A stretch of DNA of 64,000 bases from Vibrio ouci (GCF_004551525.1 NZ_SATR01000006.1:92130-156129), one strand, 5' to 3'. Positions 45,144 through 55,015 are shown, numbered from the stretch's first letter. The notes: generated from the letters alone by a model not told the origin. Numbers and translations: made by a program.

Positions 45144-46031
45144 ATGAATTTAATGTCGAATAAACACCAATTACTTGCGTTGCTACATTCCTTCAGTGTC
45201 GCAGCTAAACATCTTAGCTTTACCAAGGCGGCAAACGAGCTTTACTTGACCCAAGGCGGTGTGAGTCACCGAATCAAAAAACTTGAAGAGCTTCTTGGAT
45301 TTAATCTATTCGTTCGTAAAACCCGTGTTTTAGAGTTAACTCCTGAAGGAGAGCGTGTTATCGCTATGCTCAACACTTCGTTTGAGTCGATCTTTTCAGA
45401 GCTCATAGACATACAGACGGGCGAACTCAGTGGTGAGTTGTATATTGCCACCTCCCCCTACTTTGCTTCAGCGTGGCTGGTTCCTCGCCTACATGAATTT
45501 CGACGCTTATACCCACACTTAAGCATCAAACTCCAAACTAAACAGAACCGAAGTGACTTTGAATTTGACCCATTTGATGCGGCGATTTTTTATAGTGAGG
45601 GGAACTACCCAAATCTGCATAGTGAACGATTGTTTGAAGGGGTTAGGACGCCGGTACTCAGTCCAGCATATGCCAATACTCTCGGACTTGGCAGTGAACC
45701 TAATGAGTTAAGCAACGCTAACTTTATTCACAGTGGAAGTAGCTCAGCTTGGAAGTTCTGGATTAATAACATGGGGATAGATATCGATTGTGAACAACAG
45801 TCTGATATTTATAGTGACAATCAATTGGCTGTTGATGCAGCGGTGAATTCGATGGGCGTAGCGCTTGGTCGTTTTGAGTTTGTGAAACCATTAATTGACA
45901 GTGGAAAGCTCATCGCCCCTTATGAACGGCTCCCTTCAGGCAAAGGTTACGATTTGGTTTGCCCTAAAGGTATGGAATCGCGCGCTAAATTCAAAGTATT
46001 TCGCGATTGGGTCAAGTCTTACGGTGAATAA
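45144..46031 (+). CDS. LysR-family transcriptional regulator (GcvA/DsdC-like)
   Basis: This 295-residue LysR-type regulator has a winged helix-turn-helix at residues 10-70 (AAKHLSFTKAANELYLTQGG ... RIKKLEELLGFNLFVR) and the co-inducer-binding domain from about 95 (GELYIATSPYFASAWLVPRLHEF). It resembles the GcvA/DsdC group. It is divergent from the GH4-chbG pair, with a perfect palindrome between them, so it most likely controls that pair; the ligand would then be a chitobiose-related sugar, which is inference. GGAG precedes the ATG. A terminator follows. Confidence 0.9.
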   Translation: MNLMSNKHQLLALLHSFSVAAKHLSFTKAANELYLTQGGVSHRIKKLEELLGFNLFVRKTRVLELTPEGERVIAMLNTSFESIFSELIDIQTGELSGELYIATSPYFASAWLVPRLHEFRRLYPHLSIKLQTKQNRSDFEFDPFDAAIFYSEGNYPNLHSERLFEGVRTPVLSPAYANTLGLGSEPNELSNANFIHSGSSSAWKFWINNMGIDIDCEQQSDIYSDNQLAVDAAVNSMGVALGRFEFVKPLIDSGKLIAPYERLPSGKGYDLVCPKGMESRAKFKVFRDWVKSYGE

Positions 46032-46033
46032 CA

Positions 46034-46061
46034 AAAACCCTAGCAGTTACGCTAGGGTTTT
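46034..46061. terminator. Bidirectional terminator between LysR gene and RND pump
   Basis: AAAACCCTAGC (46034-46044) pairs with GCTAGGGTTTT (46051-46061) around AGTTAC, with T-runs on both strands. Confidence 0.88.
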
Positions 46062-46090
46062 GTTTATACACTTAATTGTTGGGCAAAGCT

Positions 46091-49000
46091 TTACTCGTCA
46101 TCCAAAGGGATCAACTTAGTATTGCCGCCATGTGCTTTTTCACGTTTACGCTGAACCATAGCGTAGAAACCTGGGATTAAGAACGTACCCGCAAGCAGCA
46201 CACATAGAAGTCCGCCAATTAGGGAGATACCTAAAGAGTTCTGGCTTACATGGCCCGCACCTGAAGCGAAGATCAGAGGGAAAATACCCAAGATAAACGA
46301 CCAAGACGTCATGTTCACCGCTCTAAATCGCAGCTTACCGCCTTCTACCGCCGCCTTATCAATCGGTACATCTTTCTCTTCACGCTCTACTTTGGCGAAT
46401 TCGACAATCAAAATTGCGTTCTTCGCCGCGAGCGCTATAAGCAGTACTAAACCTATCTGCGCATACAAGTTCAGTGGTGTCCCAGTTAAGTTCAGAGTTA
46501 GGAAAGAACCCAAGGTCGCGATTGGTACAACCAATATGATTGCTAGCGGTATCGTCCAGCTCTCATATTGAGCAACCATAAACAAGTAGATAAAGATCAA
46601 CGCAAGTGCAAAAGCAAAGATGGCTTGGTTACCCGCTAGGACCTCTTGGTAAGCCATACCTGTCCACTCGTATTGATACCCTTGTGGCAGTATCTCTGCT
46701 GCGACGCGCTCCATCGCGGCAATCGCATCACCACTCGAGTAGCCCGGCGCTGGCTGACCTTGGATAATGGCGCTGCGGTACATGTTGTATCGCCAAGCCA
46801 CATCAGGTTCAAAGATTTGCTCGTAGCTAACCAAGGTGCTGAGAGGAATCATCTCACCGCTTGATGAACGTACATGGAAACGCTCTAGGTCTTCCATACC
46901 TTTACGGTGTTCCCCATCCGCTTGCATGGTCACTCGGAAGTTCTTACCAAACATGGTGAAGTCGTTCACATAGAGCGAACCTAAGTTACCCTGTAGCGTT
47001 TGGAACACACTTGATAGTGGAATGCCGAGTTGCTGCGCTTTCTCACGGTCGATATCAACATAGTAGTGCGGCACGTTGGCGCGGAACGTACTGAAGGTGA
47101 AGCCAATTTCAGGTTGCTTGTTCGCCTCCTCAATCATCTGGCCCATCACCATCGCCAGATCGGTTCTGCTTCTACCTAGCGTATCTTCTAATACAAACTC
47201 AAAACCTGACGCAGCGCCCATTCCAGGAACCGCTGGTGGCCCCATAGCAAATACAATGGCCTGAGGCAGCTGCATTGCCGCACGTGCGTTAATACGCTGT
47301 GCAATGGCGTTAGCTGAATGGTAGCCATCGAAGCTATTTCTTGTATCCCAGTCATGTAGCTTGATAAATAGTGACGCACCATTCGATGCTGCAGCACCGG
47401 TCATAAATGCATAACCGTTAGCAACAGTAATACCATCAACACCCGGCTCTTGCTCAACCATATCGATAAGCTGTTCAGTCACATCTTCAGTACGCGATAG
47501 CGACGCTGCATCTGGCAACTGAACGTTAACTAATAAGATGCCTTTATCTTCTTGAGGTACAAACGCCGTTGACGTGGTCTTGGCGAAGAAGGTAACCGCG
47601 CCAACCGCAACAACAAAGAACGTCACCAGAAGCAATGCTTTCTTAACCAAGAAGCCCGCTATTTGGCCATAACGTACTGTGATGCGCTCTAAGCCTGAAT
47701 TAAATGCAGTAAACCAGCGGGATGTATTGCCACCGCCCTGCTTCAACACCAACGAACACAATGCTGGTGACAGTGTCAGAGCGTTAATAGAAGAGATAAC
47801 AACTGAAATACAGATCGTCAGCGCGAACTGACGGTACATGATCCCCGTAATGCCTGGAAGCATCGCTACTGGTAAGAATACCGCCAATAACACCAAGGTT
47901 GAGGTGACAATTGGGCCAGTTACCTCTTTCATCGCGATTAAGGTAGCTTTACGCGGTGACAACGAAGGATCTTTCGCCATTGTCGTATCGACGTTTTCGA
48001 TAACTAGAATCGCATCATCAACCACGATACCAATCGCGAGAATCAAACCAAACAAGGTAACCGTATTGATCGTGAAACCTGTCGTCTGCATGATCGCAAA
48101 CGTACCAATTAAAGAAACCGGAATCGCAACCACTGGGATAAGTGTTGCGCGTGCACTACCTAAGAACAGGTAAGTCACAGCAATAACCAGTAGAATCGCT
48201 TCCACCAGCGTTTTTACTACCCCTTTAATCGACTCCGCAACAAACACTGTCGTATCGTAACTGGTCTCGTATGCCATCCCCTCTGGGAAGTTCACACTTA
48301 AGTTATCAAGCAGATCCATTACCGCTTTACCACTTTCAAGCGCGTTAGCATCAGATTGAAGAGACAAAGCAACGATTGATGCATCTTGGCCGCGGAATTT
48401 ACCGCTACCGTCGTAGAACTTCTTACCTAGCTCAACGCGTGCAACGTCTTTTAGGTAAACTGAAGAACCATCAGGATTAGCGCGTAGTACCACGTTCTCG
48501 AACTCATCAACACTTTCCAGTCGACCTTTAGTCACTAGGTTAAATTGCACTTCTTGAGCTTCGCTGTATGGTGCAGCACCGACACGACCCGCAGCAACCT
48601 GCACGTTTTGCTCCGCTAATGCGCCATATACATCACTCGTGGTTAGCTTTAAATTCGCCATCTTTTCAGGATCGAGCCAAACACGCATTGCGTATTCACC
48701 GCCACCAATAACGCTAACTTCACTAATACCCTTAACACGAGCCAATTGGTCTTTCACGTTGAGGTTGATGTAGTTGATCAAGAATTGATCGTCATACTTG
48801 CCATCTGGTGAGTAGAAGTTAAGTACCATCAGCAAGTCTGGTGAACGCTTTTTAACGGTTACGCCAACCATGCGCACTTCTTGAGGCAGTTTAGACTCAA
48901 TTTGAGAGACACGGTTTTGTACGTTCACCTGCGCCATGTCAGGGTCAGTACCCACGTCAAACGTTACGTTCAGGTTATATGAGCCGTCATTAGCACTTTT

Positions 49001-49243
49001 CGAAGACATATAGATCATGTTTTCGACGCCATTGACGGACGTTTCTATTGGGTCTGCTATCGCCTGCTCGACGACTTCAGCACTTGCGCCTGTATAATAC
49101 GCAGTCACGCTCACCGATGGAGGGCTGATTTTCGGATATTCTGCTACAGGTAAGATCGCTAATGAGATCGCACCCGCCAGCGTCAATATGATTGAGATGA
49201 CCAGCGCAAACTTAGGGCGCTGGATAAAGAAACGACTTAACAT
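46091..49243 (-). CDS. RND multidrug efflux permease (AcrB/HAE1 type)
   Basis: This 1050-residue inner-membrane drug/proton antiporter starts [18 protein letters not shown]. The proton-relay residues are intact: D409-D410 in [14 protein letters not shown] (TM4) and K941 in [15 protein letters not shown] (TM10), equivalent to AcrB D407, D408 and K940. It has twelve transmembrane helices and two porter/docking loops. It is encoded directly after its adaptor (eleven-base gap) with GAGAGG upstream, forming an operon. The outer-membrane channel is not in the cluster and would be a TolC homologue elsewhere. Confidence 0.95.
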   Translation of the reverse strand: MLSRFFIQRPKFALVISIILTLAGAISLAILPVAEYPKISPPSVSVTAYYTGASAEVVEQAIADPIETSVNGVENMIYMSSKSANDGSYNLNVTFDVGTDPDMAQVNVQNRVSQIESKLPQEVRMVGVTVKKRSPDLLMVLNFYSPDGKYDDQFLINYINLNVKDQLARVKGISEVSVIGGGEYAMRVWLDPEKMANLKLTTSDVYGALAEQNVQVAAGRVGAAPYSEAQEVQFNLVTKGRLESVDEFENVVLRANPDGSSVYLKDVARVELGKKFYDGSGKFRGQDASIVALSLQSDANALESGKAVMDLLDNLSVNFPEGMAYETSYDTTVFVAESIKGVVKTLVEAILLVIAVTYLFLGSARATLIPVVAIPVSLIGTFAIMQTTGFTINTVTLFGLILAIGIVVDDAILVIENVDTTMAKDPSLSPRKATLIAMKEVTGPIVTSTLVLLAVFLPVAMLPGITGIMYRQFALTICISVVISSINALTLSPALCSLVLKQGGGNTSRWFTAFNSGLERITVRYGQIAGFLVKKALLLVTFFVVAVGAVTFFAKTTSTAFVPQEDKGILLVNVQLPDAASLSRTEDVTEQLIDMVEQEPGVDGITVANGYAFMTGAAASNGASLFIKLHDWDTRNSFDGYHSANAIAQRINARAAMQLPQAIVFAMGPPAVPGMGAASGFEFVLEDTLGRSRTDLAMVMGQMIEEANKQPEIGFTFSTFRANVPHYYVDIDREKAQQLGIPLSSVFQTLQGNLGSLYVNDFTMFGKNFRVTMQADGEHRKGMEDLERFHVRSSSGEMIPLSTLVSYEQIFEPDVAWRYNMYRSAIIQGQPAPGYSSGDAIAAMERVAAEILPQGYQYEWTGMAYQEVLAGNQAIFAFALALIFIYLFMVAQYESWTIPLAIILVVPIATLGSFLTLNLTGTPLNLYAQIGLVLLIALAAKNAILIVEFAKVEREEKDVPIDKAAVEGGKLRFRAVNMTSWSFILGIFPLIFASGAGHVSQNSLGISLIGGLLCVLLAGTFLIPGFYAMVQRKREKAHGGNTKLIPLDDE

Positions 49244-49253
49244 TTACACCTCT

Positions 49254-50372
49254 CTATTCAGCCGACTGCGGCTGTTCAAAACGAACTGGAACACCATTAC
49301 GGATACGTTGTAATCCTTGTGTAATGACTTGCTCGTCCGCATTGATACCACTTCTGACAATGACTCCTTTCTCCAATTGTCTTCCAAGCTCAACGTTTCT
49401 TCGTTCCGCAACGTTGCCTTCTGCTACGACCATGACAAAATTACCTTCGAGGTCGGTTTGTACAGCGCGGCGTGGAATGATGATGACATCCATAGGTTGT
49501 TTTTCGCGTAGTTCGATACGAATGTGCTGACCAGGTAGTAAACGATAGTCAGGATTATCGACAATCGCGCGCATTGCCAATGTACCGGTATTGAGGTCGA
49601 TTCGATTGCCTAAGAAGTCTAACTTGCCTAAATGCTCAAACGGCTGGCCATTTTCCAATACCACTTGCACTTCTACAGCATCTGCCGAACCTTCCCCTTT
49701 TACTTTATCCATACCTAGCTCTAAACGCTCACGTTCACTGATGCTAAAGCTGGTGTGGACAGGATCTAAGCTCACTAGTGTTGTCAGAATACCTGATTGA
49801 GGTGAAACTAAATCACCGGTACTTACCTTGCTTTGTGCAATGCGGCCCGCAAATGGCGCTTTAATTTGGGTATAGGAGAGATTGACCTCTGCAAGGTGAG
49901 TCTGAGCCTTTCCAGCTTCAACTTGTGCCTGTGCACCTAGTAAAGCTGCGTTGAGGTTATCGAATTCTGATTGAGAAATACTGCCCTTTGGCAAAAGGTT
50001 TTTGCCACGTTCGAAATCAAGTTCCGCTTTCTTTAACGTCGCTCTTGCTTGAGCTAAAGTAGCTTTCGCACTTGCAAGTTGCGCTTCAAATGACGAGGGT
50101 TCGATTGAATAGAGTAATTGACCCTTTTCGACCATCTCACCTTCCTCAAAATGTCTCGCTTTAAGATAGCCAGTCACTTGAGCAGTAATATTGGTGTCTT
50201 CAACAGCTTCTACACGTCCAATGTACGACTTGCTCTGCTGATGAGGGGTAAATTGAGCTTGCTCGGCTACAACGAGCTGAGCCGGTAGTTGTTTCTGTCC
50301 TTGAGTATTGTCGCCGCATCCTACGAGAAAAAGAGCACTACTTAGTGCTGTGAAGAGTAACGTTTTTTTCAT
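49254..50372 (-). CDS. RND periplasmic adaptor (AcrA type)
   Basis: This 372-residue membrane-fusion protein has a lipoprotein signal MKKTLLFTALSSALFLVGC (lipobox Cys19). It then shows lipoyl halves (VTGYLKARHFEEGEMVEKGQ and YTQIKAPFAGRIAQSKVSTGDLV), a helical hairpin between about 95 and 150, a beta-barrel and a membrane-proximal domain. It links the permease at 46091 to an outer-membrane channel. The leader contains a long inverted repeat (50377-50429) that ends four bases before the ATG; no good ribosome binding site is seen outside it, so control through this structure is plausible. Confidence 0.94.
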   Translation of the reverse strand: MKKTLLFTALSSALFLVGCGDNTQGQKQLPAQLVVAEQAQFTPHQQSKSYIGRVEAVEDTNITAQVTGYLKARHFEEGEMVEKGQLLYSIEPSSFEAQLASAKATLAQARATLKKAELDFERGKNLLPKGSISQSEFDNLNAALLGAQAQVEAGKAQTHLAEVNLSYTQIKAPFAGRIAQSKVSTGDLVSPQSGILTTLVSLDPVHTSFSISERERLELGMDKVKGEGSADAVEVQVVLENGQPFEHLGKLDFLGNRIDLNTGTLAMRAIVDNPDYRLLPGQHIRIELREKQPMDVIIIPRRAVQTDLEGNFVMVVAEGNVAERRNVELGRQLEKGVIVRSGINADEQVITQGLQRIRNGVPVRFEQPQSAE

Positions 50373-50376
50373 TGAA

Positions 50377-50429
50377 TAGACCGTTAGATAAATAAAAAAT
50401 GGGATTATCTAAAGCTACCTAACGGTCTA
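50377..50429. promoter_or_regulatory. Long inverted repeat in the RND operon leader
   Basis: TAGACCGTTAG (50377-50387) and CTAACGGTCTA (50419-50429) are perfect 11-base arms. On the minus strand inner bases TAGATAA and TTATCTA also pair, giving a long hairpin ending at the adaptor start. The arm TAGACC...GGTCTA also resembles TetR-family (NemR-type) half sites, so it could instead be a DNA operator. Confidence 0.6.
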
Positions 50430-50473
50430 CAAATTAATGTCCGAGAATTATCAGGACGGTTGGCTTAAGTGTA

Positions 50474-51034
50474 TCAAGCTGTTACAGATTCAGACTTTAT
50501 GTTACCAGCCACACTATCTAGCAGTTCTTGCCCGGAACTCCACGTATAGACAAGCTCTGGCACTTGGTTACCACAAGGTGCGTTCCATAACCTTTCTAGG
50601 TCACATTTTCCGCCTAGATGGTCGTAAAATTCTACCGCTTGTTTATTGTCCTTCATGACTTCTAAGTAGACACCTTTATCAGGGAAATACTGAGCGATCC
50701 ACTTTGCCATTTCCGATAATAGTTGCACACCTAAACCACGCCCTCGATAAGCAGGATCGATATGCAGGGCATCAATAATGGTTCCCTTTTCAAAGTCATG
50801 ATTACCAAATGCGCAAATAAAGCCACAAAGCAGCCCACCCTCTTCGAGGATCACGACATGTTGGTTAAAAGGAGGATTAATCAGGCGAGTTTGCCAAATT
50901 GCGGATCGTTCTTCTTGAACGTCATTTTCGAGGAAGTCTTTACCTAGTATTCCGTAGTAAAACTTCTTCCAGCTCTCTGCATGCAGTGTAGCAATGCGTT
51001 CGTAGTCGCTATATTCAGCTACTTTCAGTTCCAT
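50474..51034 (-). CDS. GNAT-family N-acetyltransferase
   Basis: This 186-residue single-domain acetyltransferase has the acetyl-CoA loop ALHIDPAYRGRGLGVQLLSEMA (about 89-110) and the C-terminal QAVEFYDHLGGK motif. The core order KVAEYSDYERIATLHAESWKKFY is typical of general GNAT enzymes of the ElaA/RimI-like class. The acceptor substrate is unknown. It lies upstream of the RND operon on the same strand but is separated by the long repeat. Confidence 0.88.
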   Translation of the reverse strand: MELKVAEYSDYERIATLHAESWKKFYYGILGKDFLENDVQEERSAIWQTRLINPPFNQHVVILEEGGLLCGFICAFGNHDFEKGTIIDALHIDPAYRGRGLGVQLLSEMAKWIAQYFPDKGVYLEVMKDNKQAVEFYDHLGGKCDLERLWNAPCGNQVPELVYTWSSGQELLDSVAGNIKSESVTA

Positions 51035-51213
51035 TTGTAGTACCTTATTACTTCCTGTAAGGATTGTTTACCCCTTCATACTATAAAACATTTAACTAAA
51101 AGCCAAACATTCTGAAACATTACCCATTGGTAATGCATAGTCACTCTTATAAAAGCTACAAATCGTTACCAAATATCCCCGTTTACTCCTCATAAATTTG
51201 AACCATGCCGTTT

Positions 51214-51231
51214 GACTTACACGTGTACGCT
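51214..51231. promoter_or_regulatory. FabR-like palindrome upstream of the desaturase
   Basis: The sequence GACTTACACGTGTACGCT contains the perfect ten-base palindrome TACACGTGTA and the right half TACGCT of the FabR-type operator known for unsaturated fatty acid genes (AGCGTACACGTG-like). It lies 42 bases upstream of the desaturase ATG. The match is from memory of the consensus. Confidence 0.5.
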
Positions 51232-51272
51232 GATATTCTAGCGCACAACTGTTAGCTGAAAGGAAATTCACC

Positions 51273-52400
51273 ATGTCTGGCTCTAGTAAACCACCGCTGA
51301 TTTGGTTAAACATCTTTATCTTTTTATCGTCATTTATCGTCGCCGCTGTGATTGTACCTTGGTATGGAATCACATTAGGCTACGGCGCTGAGCACCTTAT
51401 TTGGTTTATCGTCGCGTTTTCATTTTGTAACCTATCAATTACTGCTGGTTACCATAGACTATGGTCACACAAAACATTTGAGGCGCATTGGTCATTGCGT
51501 TTCCTTTTTGCCATTGGTGGTGCCTTCGCCCTACAAAATAGCGCGTTGCATTGGAGTTCAGATCACCGCATCCACCATAAGCATGTCGATAACAACGACA
51601 AAGATCCTTATTCAGCAAAACGTGGCTTTTGGTTCTCTCATATTGGTTGGATGCTGCGTGAGTACAATGCTAATACCTATACCGACTACTCAAACTGCCG
51701 AGATTTACAGAAAGACAAAATAGTAATGTGGCAACACAAATACTATGTACCATTGGCACTTGCGACCAACTTTGGTTTCCCAATTCTTCTCGGCGCAATC
51801 TACGGTGATATGATCGGCATGCTACTCGTGGTCGGAGTACTGCGCTTAGTACTTAGCCATCACTCGACATTCTTTATCAATTCACTTGCGCACATCTGGG
51901 GCTCACAGCCATACACGAAAAAGAACACAGCGCGTGACAATGCAGTACTGGCCGTATTCACCTTTGGTGAGGGTTACCACAATTACCACCACATCTTTGA
52001 AAATGATTACCGTAACGGTATTTACTGGTGGCAATACGACCCGACTAAGTGGTTAATCAAGTCGTGCTCTTGGTTAGGCTTAACCACAAAACTTCGTGTG
52101 ACGCCTAAGCTAAAGATTGAGAAAGCTCGCGCTAAACAATCGCTATCCGAAGCGACTCAGAAGGTTAGTAAGCTACCCAATGCTCAACAGCTTAATGAAG
52201 CGTTAAACAAAGAATTTGATGCGCTCGTTGCAAAAATGTCCGATTACTACGACATAAGAAAGCAAATTCTTGAGGCCAAAAAGGCTAACTTAGCAGAGAA
52301 GTATGAACGCTCGATTCTTAAGGTACGTTACCAACAGATGAAGCAAGATCTTGCTGCTCAACGTAAGAGCTGGAATGCGATGGTTGCGCAGTACGCTTAA
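51273..52400 (+). CDS. Acyl-lipid/acyl-CoA delta-9-type fatty acid desaturase
   Basis: This 375-residue di-iron membrane desaturase has the three His boxes H61RLWSH66, H98RIHHKH104 and H236NYHH240, plus four hydrophobic helices. It introduces a double bond into saturated acyl chains using oxygen, which adds an aerobic route to membrane fluidity. The C-terminal 85 residues form a charged, probably coiled-coil tail common in gammaproteobacterial members. AAGGA precedes the ATG, and a FabR-like palindrome lies upstream. It is followed by a bidirectional terminator. Confidence 0.94.
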   Translation: MSGSSKPPLIWLNIFIFLSSFIVAAVIVPWYGITLGYGAEHLIWFIVAFSFCNLSITAGYHRLWSHKTFEAHWSLRFLFAIGGAFALQNSALHWSSDHRIHHKHVDNNDKDPYSAKRGFWFSHIGWMLREYNANTYTDYSNCRDLQKDKIVMWQHKYYVPLALATNFGFPILLGAIYGDMIGMLLVVGVLRLVLSHHSTFFINSLAHIWGSQPYTKKNTARDNAVLAVFTFGEGYHNYHHIFENDYRNGIYWWQYDPTKWLIKSCSWLGLTTKLRVTPKLKIEKARAKQSLSEATQKVSKLPNAQQLNEALNKEFDALVAKMSDYYDIRKQILEAKKANLAEKYERSILKVRYQQMKQDLAAQRKSWNAMVAQYA

Positions 52401-52419
52401 ACCAAACTAAAGAATAACG

Positions 52420-52445
52420 AAAGGCCCTCATTGCGAGGGCCTTTT
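52420..52445. terminator. Bidirectional terminator after the desaturase
   Basis: AAAGGCCCTC (52420-52429) pairs with GAGGGCCTTT (52435-52444) around ATTGC, with flanking A and T residues. Confidence 0.88.
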
Positions 52446-52454
52446 CTGTTTGAA

Positions 52455-53009
52455 TTAGAGAAATAGACGGTTAGCGTTTTTCAACACACAAGTATATTCA
52501 ATGCAATCAATACTCTGTCCATGCAATTTCCCGTAATCTTCTACTACGCGAACTTTCGTGAAACCGTTTGATGTTAAGACTTTCTGTGACGCCATATTGT
52601 TCACTTCGGCATAAGCAAATATTCGTTTAATACCGCGTTCTTTAAGTACGAACATTCCCCTAGCCAGTGCCCTTTTTGCGATCCCTTTACGCGTAAATGC
52701 TTTGCCCACTCGATAACCGACATGTGCAGTGCCTTTTCTAAGATCAACATTGGTGAAGTTAAGCCTACCTGCGATAGTTCCAATCGATGTTTTAATGATG
52801 AGTGGTAGCAACTGGTGACATTTGTATTCAAGCAAGAAATGCTCAATATGAGTTTGAACACCTTCGTTAGAATAGAACTCCTGATCCCTTGGCGGAATAT
52901 AGGTCTCAAACCAGCCTTTATTCTCTAGCTCAAACGTTAATAGCTGCTCGGCATCATCAAGGCTGAGCAGCTCTAGTTTAATATCAGCAAAATCCTTTTG
53001 CTCAGCCAT
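52455..53009 (-). CDS. GNAT-family acetyltransferase (RimJ/RimL type)
   Basis: This 184-residue acetyltransferase shows VGYRVGKAFTRKGIAKRAL (about 96-114, acetyl-CoA loop with RKGIAK) and NNMASQKVLTSNGFTKVR, the standard RimJ/RimL layout. Such enzymes modify ribosomal-protein N termini or small molecules, and the target is not predictable here. It lies 16 bases downstream of the DEAD-box helicase on the same strand, so the two are probably co-transcribed. Confidence 0.88.
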   Translation of the reverse strand: MAEQKDFADIKLELLSLDDAEQLLTFELENKGWFETYIPPRDQEFYSNEGVQTHIEHFLLEYKCHQLLPLIIKTSIGTIAGRLNFTNVDLRKGTAHVGYRVGKAFTRKGIAKRALARGMFVLKERGIKRIFAYAEVNNMASQKVLTSNGFTKVRVVEDYGKLHGQSIDCIEYTCVLKNANRLFL

Positions 53010-53025
53010 TGTTAATCCTTAACGG

Positions 53026-54285
53026 TTAGCGCTTTTTACCACGGTTGGCATGAATCTTAAGTTTAGCCTTCATTTTGCGCTTGTCAGAGTTTCGGCCTCT
53101 GCGTTTTGGTGAGCGATCCGTTTCAACTTCTTCAATCAAGCTTGGTTCAAACCCTTCAAGCCATTCTTGAGGTAACTTGCTGTCTAACAGGCGTTCAATC
53201 GCCTCTAGCAAATACTCTTCATCACGGCTCATCAGAGATACCGCGAAGCCTTCTTTACCCGCTCGGCCAGTACGACCAATGCGGTGGACATAATCTTCAG
53301 CCTTATACGGCATATCGAAGTTAACAACCTGTTCGAGTTGCTGAATGTCTAAACCACGCGCTGCAACATCCGTTGCGATAAGTGCACGCACCTGACCCGA
53401 TTTAAAGTCGTCTAATGCTTTTTGGCGCGCGCCTTGGCTTTTATCACCATTGATTGATGCCGCTTTAATACCATCAAGTTTTAGCTCTTTCGCCAGTGCG
53501 TCGCTGCCCTGCTTAGTTTTGGTAAAAACGAGTACTTGTTGCCAGTTACGAGAACCAATTAGATAGGCTAGCAGCTCTGCTTTGCGCTTTTTGTCGACTG
53601 GGTAGACCATCTGTTTGACGGTTTCAGCGGTACTGTTAGATGGCGTTACTTGCACTTCAACTGGCTCACTAAGCATCTTGTAGGCGATAGTCTTAATGCG
53701 CTTATCAAACGTTGCAGAGAAGAACATCGTTTGACGCTCTTCATTACATCGTTTAAGGATACGTTTGATGTCTGGCATAAAGCCCATATCAAGCATGCGA
53801 TCAGCTTCGTCCAAGACTAGGTATTGTGTCTTAGTCAGGTTGATGTTTTTGCAAAACAGATGATCAAGTAATCGGCCAGGCGTGGCAATGAGGATATCGC
53901 AGCCCTGATCTAGGTTGCGCGTTTGCACGTTCATGCTCGTGCCACCATAAGCGGTAACCACTTTTATGCTCGTATCCTGAGCATACAAAGTAATGTTGTC
54001 GAAGACTTGCTGGGCAAGTTCACGTGTCGGAACAAGTACAAGTGCCAGTACATCATTACTTTGAATGTCGCGAGTCGTCTCTGACTCTAATAAACGCTGA
54101 ATAATAGGTAATCCGAACGCTGCCGTTTTTCCAGTTCCGGTTTGAGCGCCAGCAAGAACATCTTGGCCTTCTAACACATGTGGAATGGCGTGCTTTTGAA
54201 CTTCAGTCGGCTGTTTAAAGTTAAGCTTTTCAAGCGTAGTTAAAAGCGTTGAGCACAGCCCAAGAGATTGGAAATCGGTCGACAT
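53026..54285 (-). CDS. DEAD-box RNA helicase, RhlE type
   Basis: This 419-residue ATP-dependent RNA helicase has a Q motif (NFKQPTEVQKHAIP), motif I AGAQTGTGKTAAF (about 41-53), PTRELAQ, motif II VLDEADRMLDMGF, motif III FSATF, and motifs V-VI (ATDVAARGLD, YVHRIGRTGRAG). The last 30 residues are a basic tail (RSPKRRGRNSDKRKMKAKLK) that would bind RNA. It probably acts in ribosome assembly or RNA decay. It precedes a GNAT gene by 16 bases. Confidence 0.93.
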   Translation of the reverse strand: MSTDFQSLGLCSTLLTTLEKLNFKQPTEVQKHAIPHVLEGQDVLAGAQTGTGKTAAFGLPIIQRLLESETTRDIQSNDVLALVLVPTRELAQQVFDNITLYAQDTSIKVVTAYGGTSMNVQTRNLDQGCDILIATPGRLLDHLFCKNINLTKTQYLVLDEADRMLDMGFMPDIKRILKRCNEERQTMFFSATFDKRIKTIAYKMLSEPVEVQVTPSNSTAETVKQMVYPVDKKRKAELLAYLIGSRNWQQVLVFTKTKQGSDALAKELKLDGIKAASINGDKSQGARQKALDDFKSGQVRALIATDVAARGLDIQQLEQVVNFDMPYKAEDYVHRIGRTGRAGKEGFAVSLMSRDEEYLLEAIERLLDSKLPQEWLEGFEPSLIEEVETDRSPKRRGRNSDKRKMKAKLKIHANRGKKR

Positions 54286-54320
54286 GTAAATTACCTATAA
54301 TTGCAAGGTCGACGATTCTA

Positions 54321-54896
54321 TCAGAATCTTTTGCTAGCGGTTAGTATCTCTGGGTAGAAGGCGCTAAATACTTCATCAAGCTGATGATAGTTTGACTCAA
54401 TGTAAGGGAAGCACTCTGCTAGTACCTTCATGGTTGGTCTTCGGCTAGACATGCGGCGCAGCGCAAACTCGATATTTTCAACATGTTGATAAGACTCTAA
54501 CCAACGCCCTTCCCACATGGCCGTAGACGTACGAACAAAGGATTCAGGCAAAGTCGTAAACGCATCCGATTCAACATTCTGCTGTGCAAACTGACAAAAA
54601 CCATCCAGCTTCATAGAGTGGAATTCCGACCAACGCTTAGCTAGACAGTGGTCCCAGAACATATCTAAAGCAATGCCTGAAAAGCGTCTTACTCCTTGAG
54701 GAAAGTGTCCCTTAGACTCAATCACCAACGGATGGCTATCTGTAAATGAATCGACAAAACGGTGCAGTCGTACCCCTTTTGATATTTGCGGTGAGAACTG
54801 GCTTTCAGGATTACCTCTGACAAAATCACCTAACAAGTTACCGAGCAAACTAGACTGGCAATGATCAGCAATATGAAGGTGGGCAAGATAATTCAA
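54321..54896 (-). CDS. acpH: Acyl carrier protein phosphodiesterase
   Basis: This 191-residue protein matches the 193-residue E. coli AcpH, which removes the 4'-phosphopantetheine arm from acyl carrier protein. The N terminus MNYLAHLHIADHCQSSLLGN and the following LLGDFVRGNP, LHRFVDSFTDSHP and DMFWDHCLAKRW segments carry the His and Asp metal ligands of this HD-like fold. It ends 35 bases ahead of the helicase gene on the same strand. Confidence 0.92.
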   Translation of the reverse strand: MNYLAHLHIADHCQSSLLGNLLGDFVRGNPESQFSPQISKGVRLHRFVDSFTDSHPLVIESKGHFPQGVRRFSGIALDMFWDHCLAKRWSEFHSMKLDGFCQFAQQNVESDAFTTLPESFVRTSTAMWEGRWLESYQHVENIEFALRRMSSRRPTMKVLAECFPYIESNYHQLDEVFSAFYPEILTASKRF

Positions 54897-54946
54897 GGTT
54901 ATTCCTAGTCGGTGTTTATTGAGAACTACCTAGTAGTATAAAGCAC

Positions 54947-54974
54947 AAAGCCAGCGCATCTGCACTGGCTCTTT
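54947..54974. terminator. Possible terminator after the 39-residue gene
   Basis: AGCCAG (54949-54954) pairs with CTGGCT (54965-54970), extended by inner pairs with one mismatch. T-runs are short on both sides, so the call is tentative. Confidence 0.4.
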
Positions 54975-55015
54975 CTGTTAACCACCAAAATGGTAGCTTC
55001 TATTTCCGAAGAATT

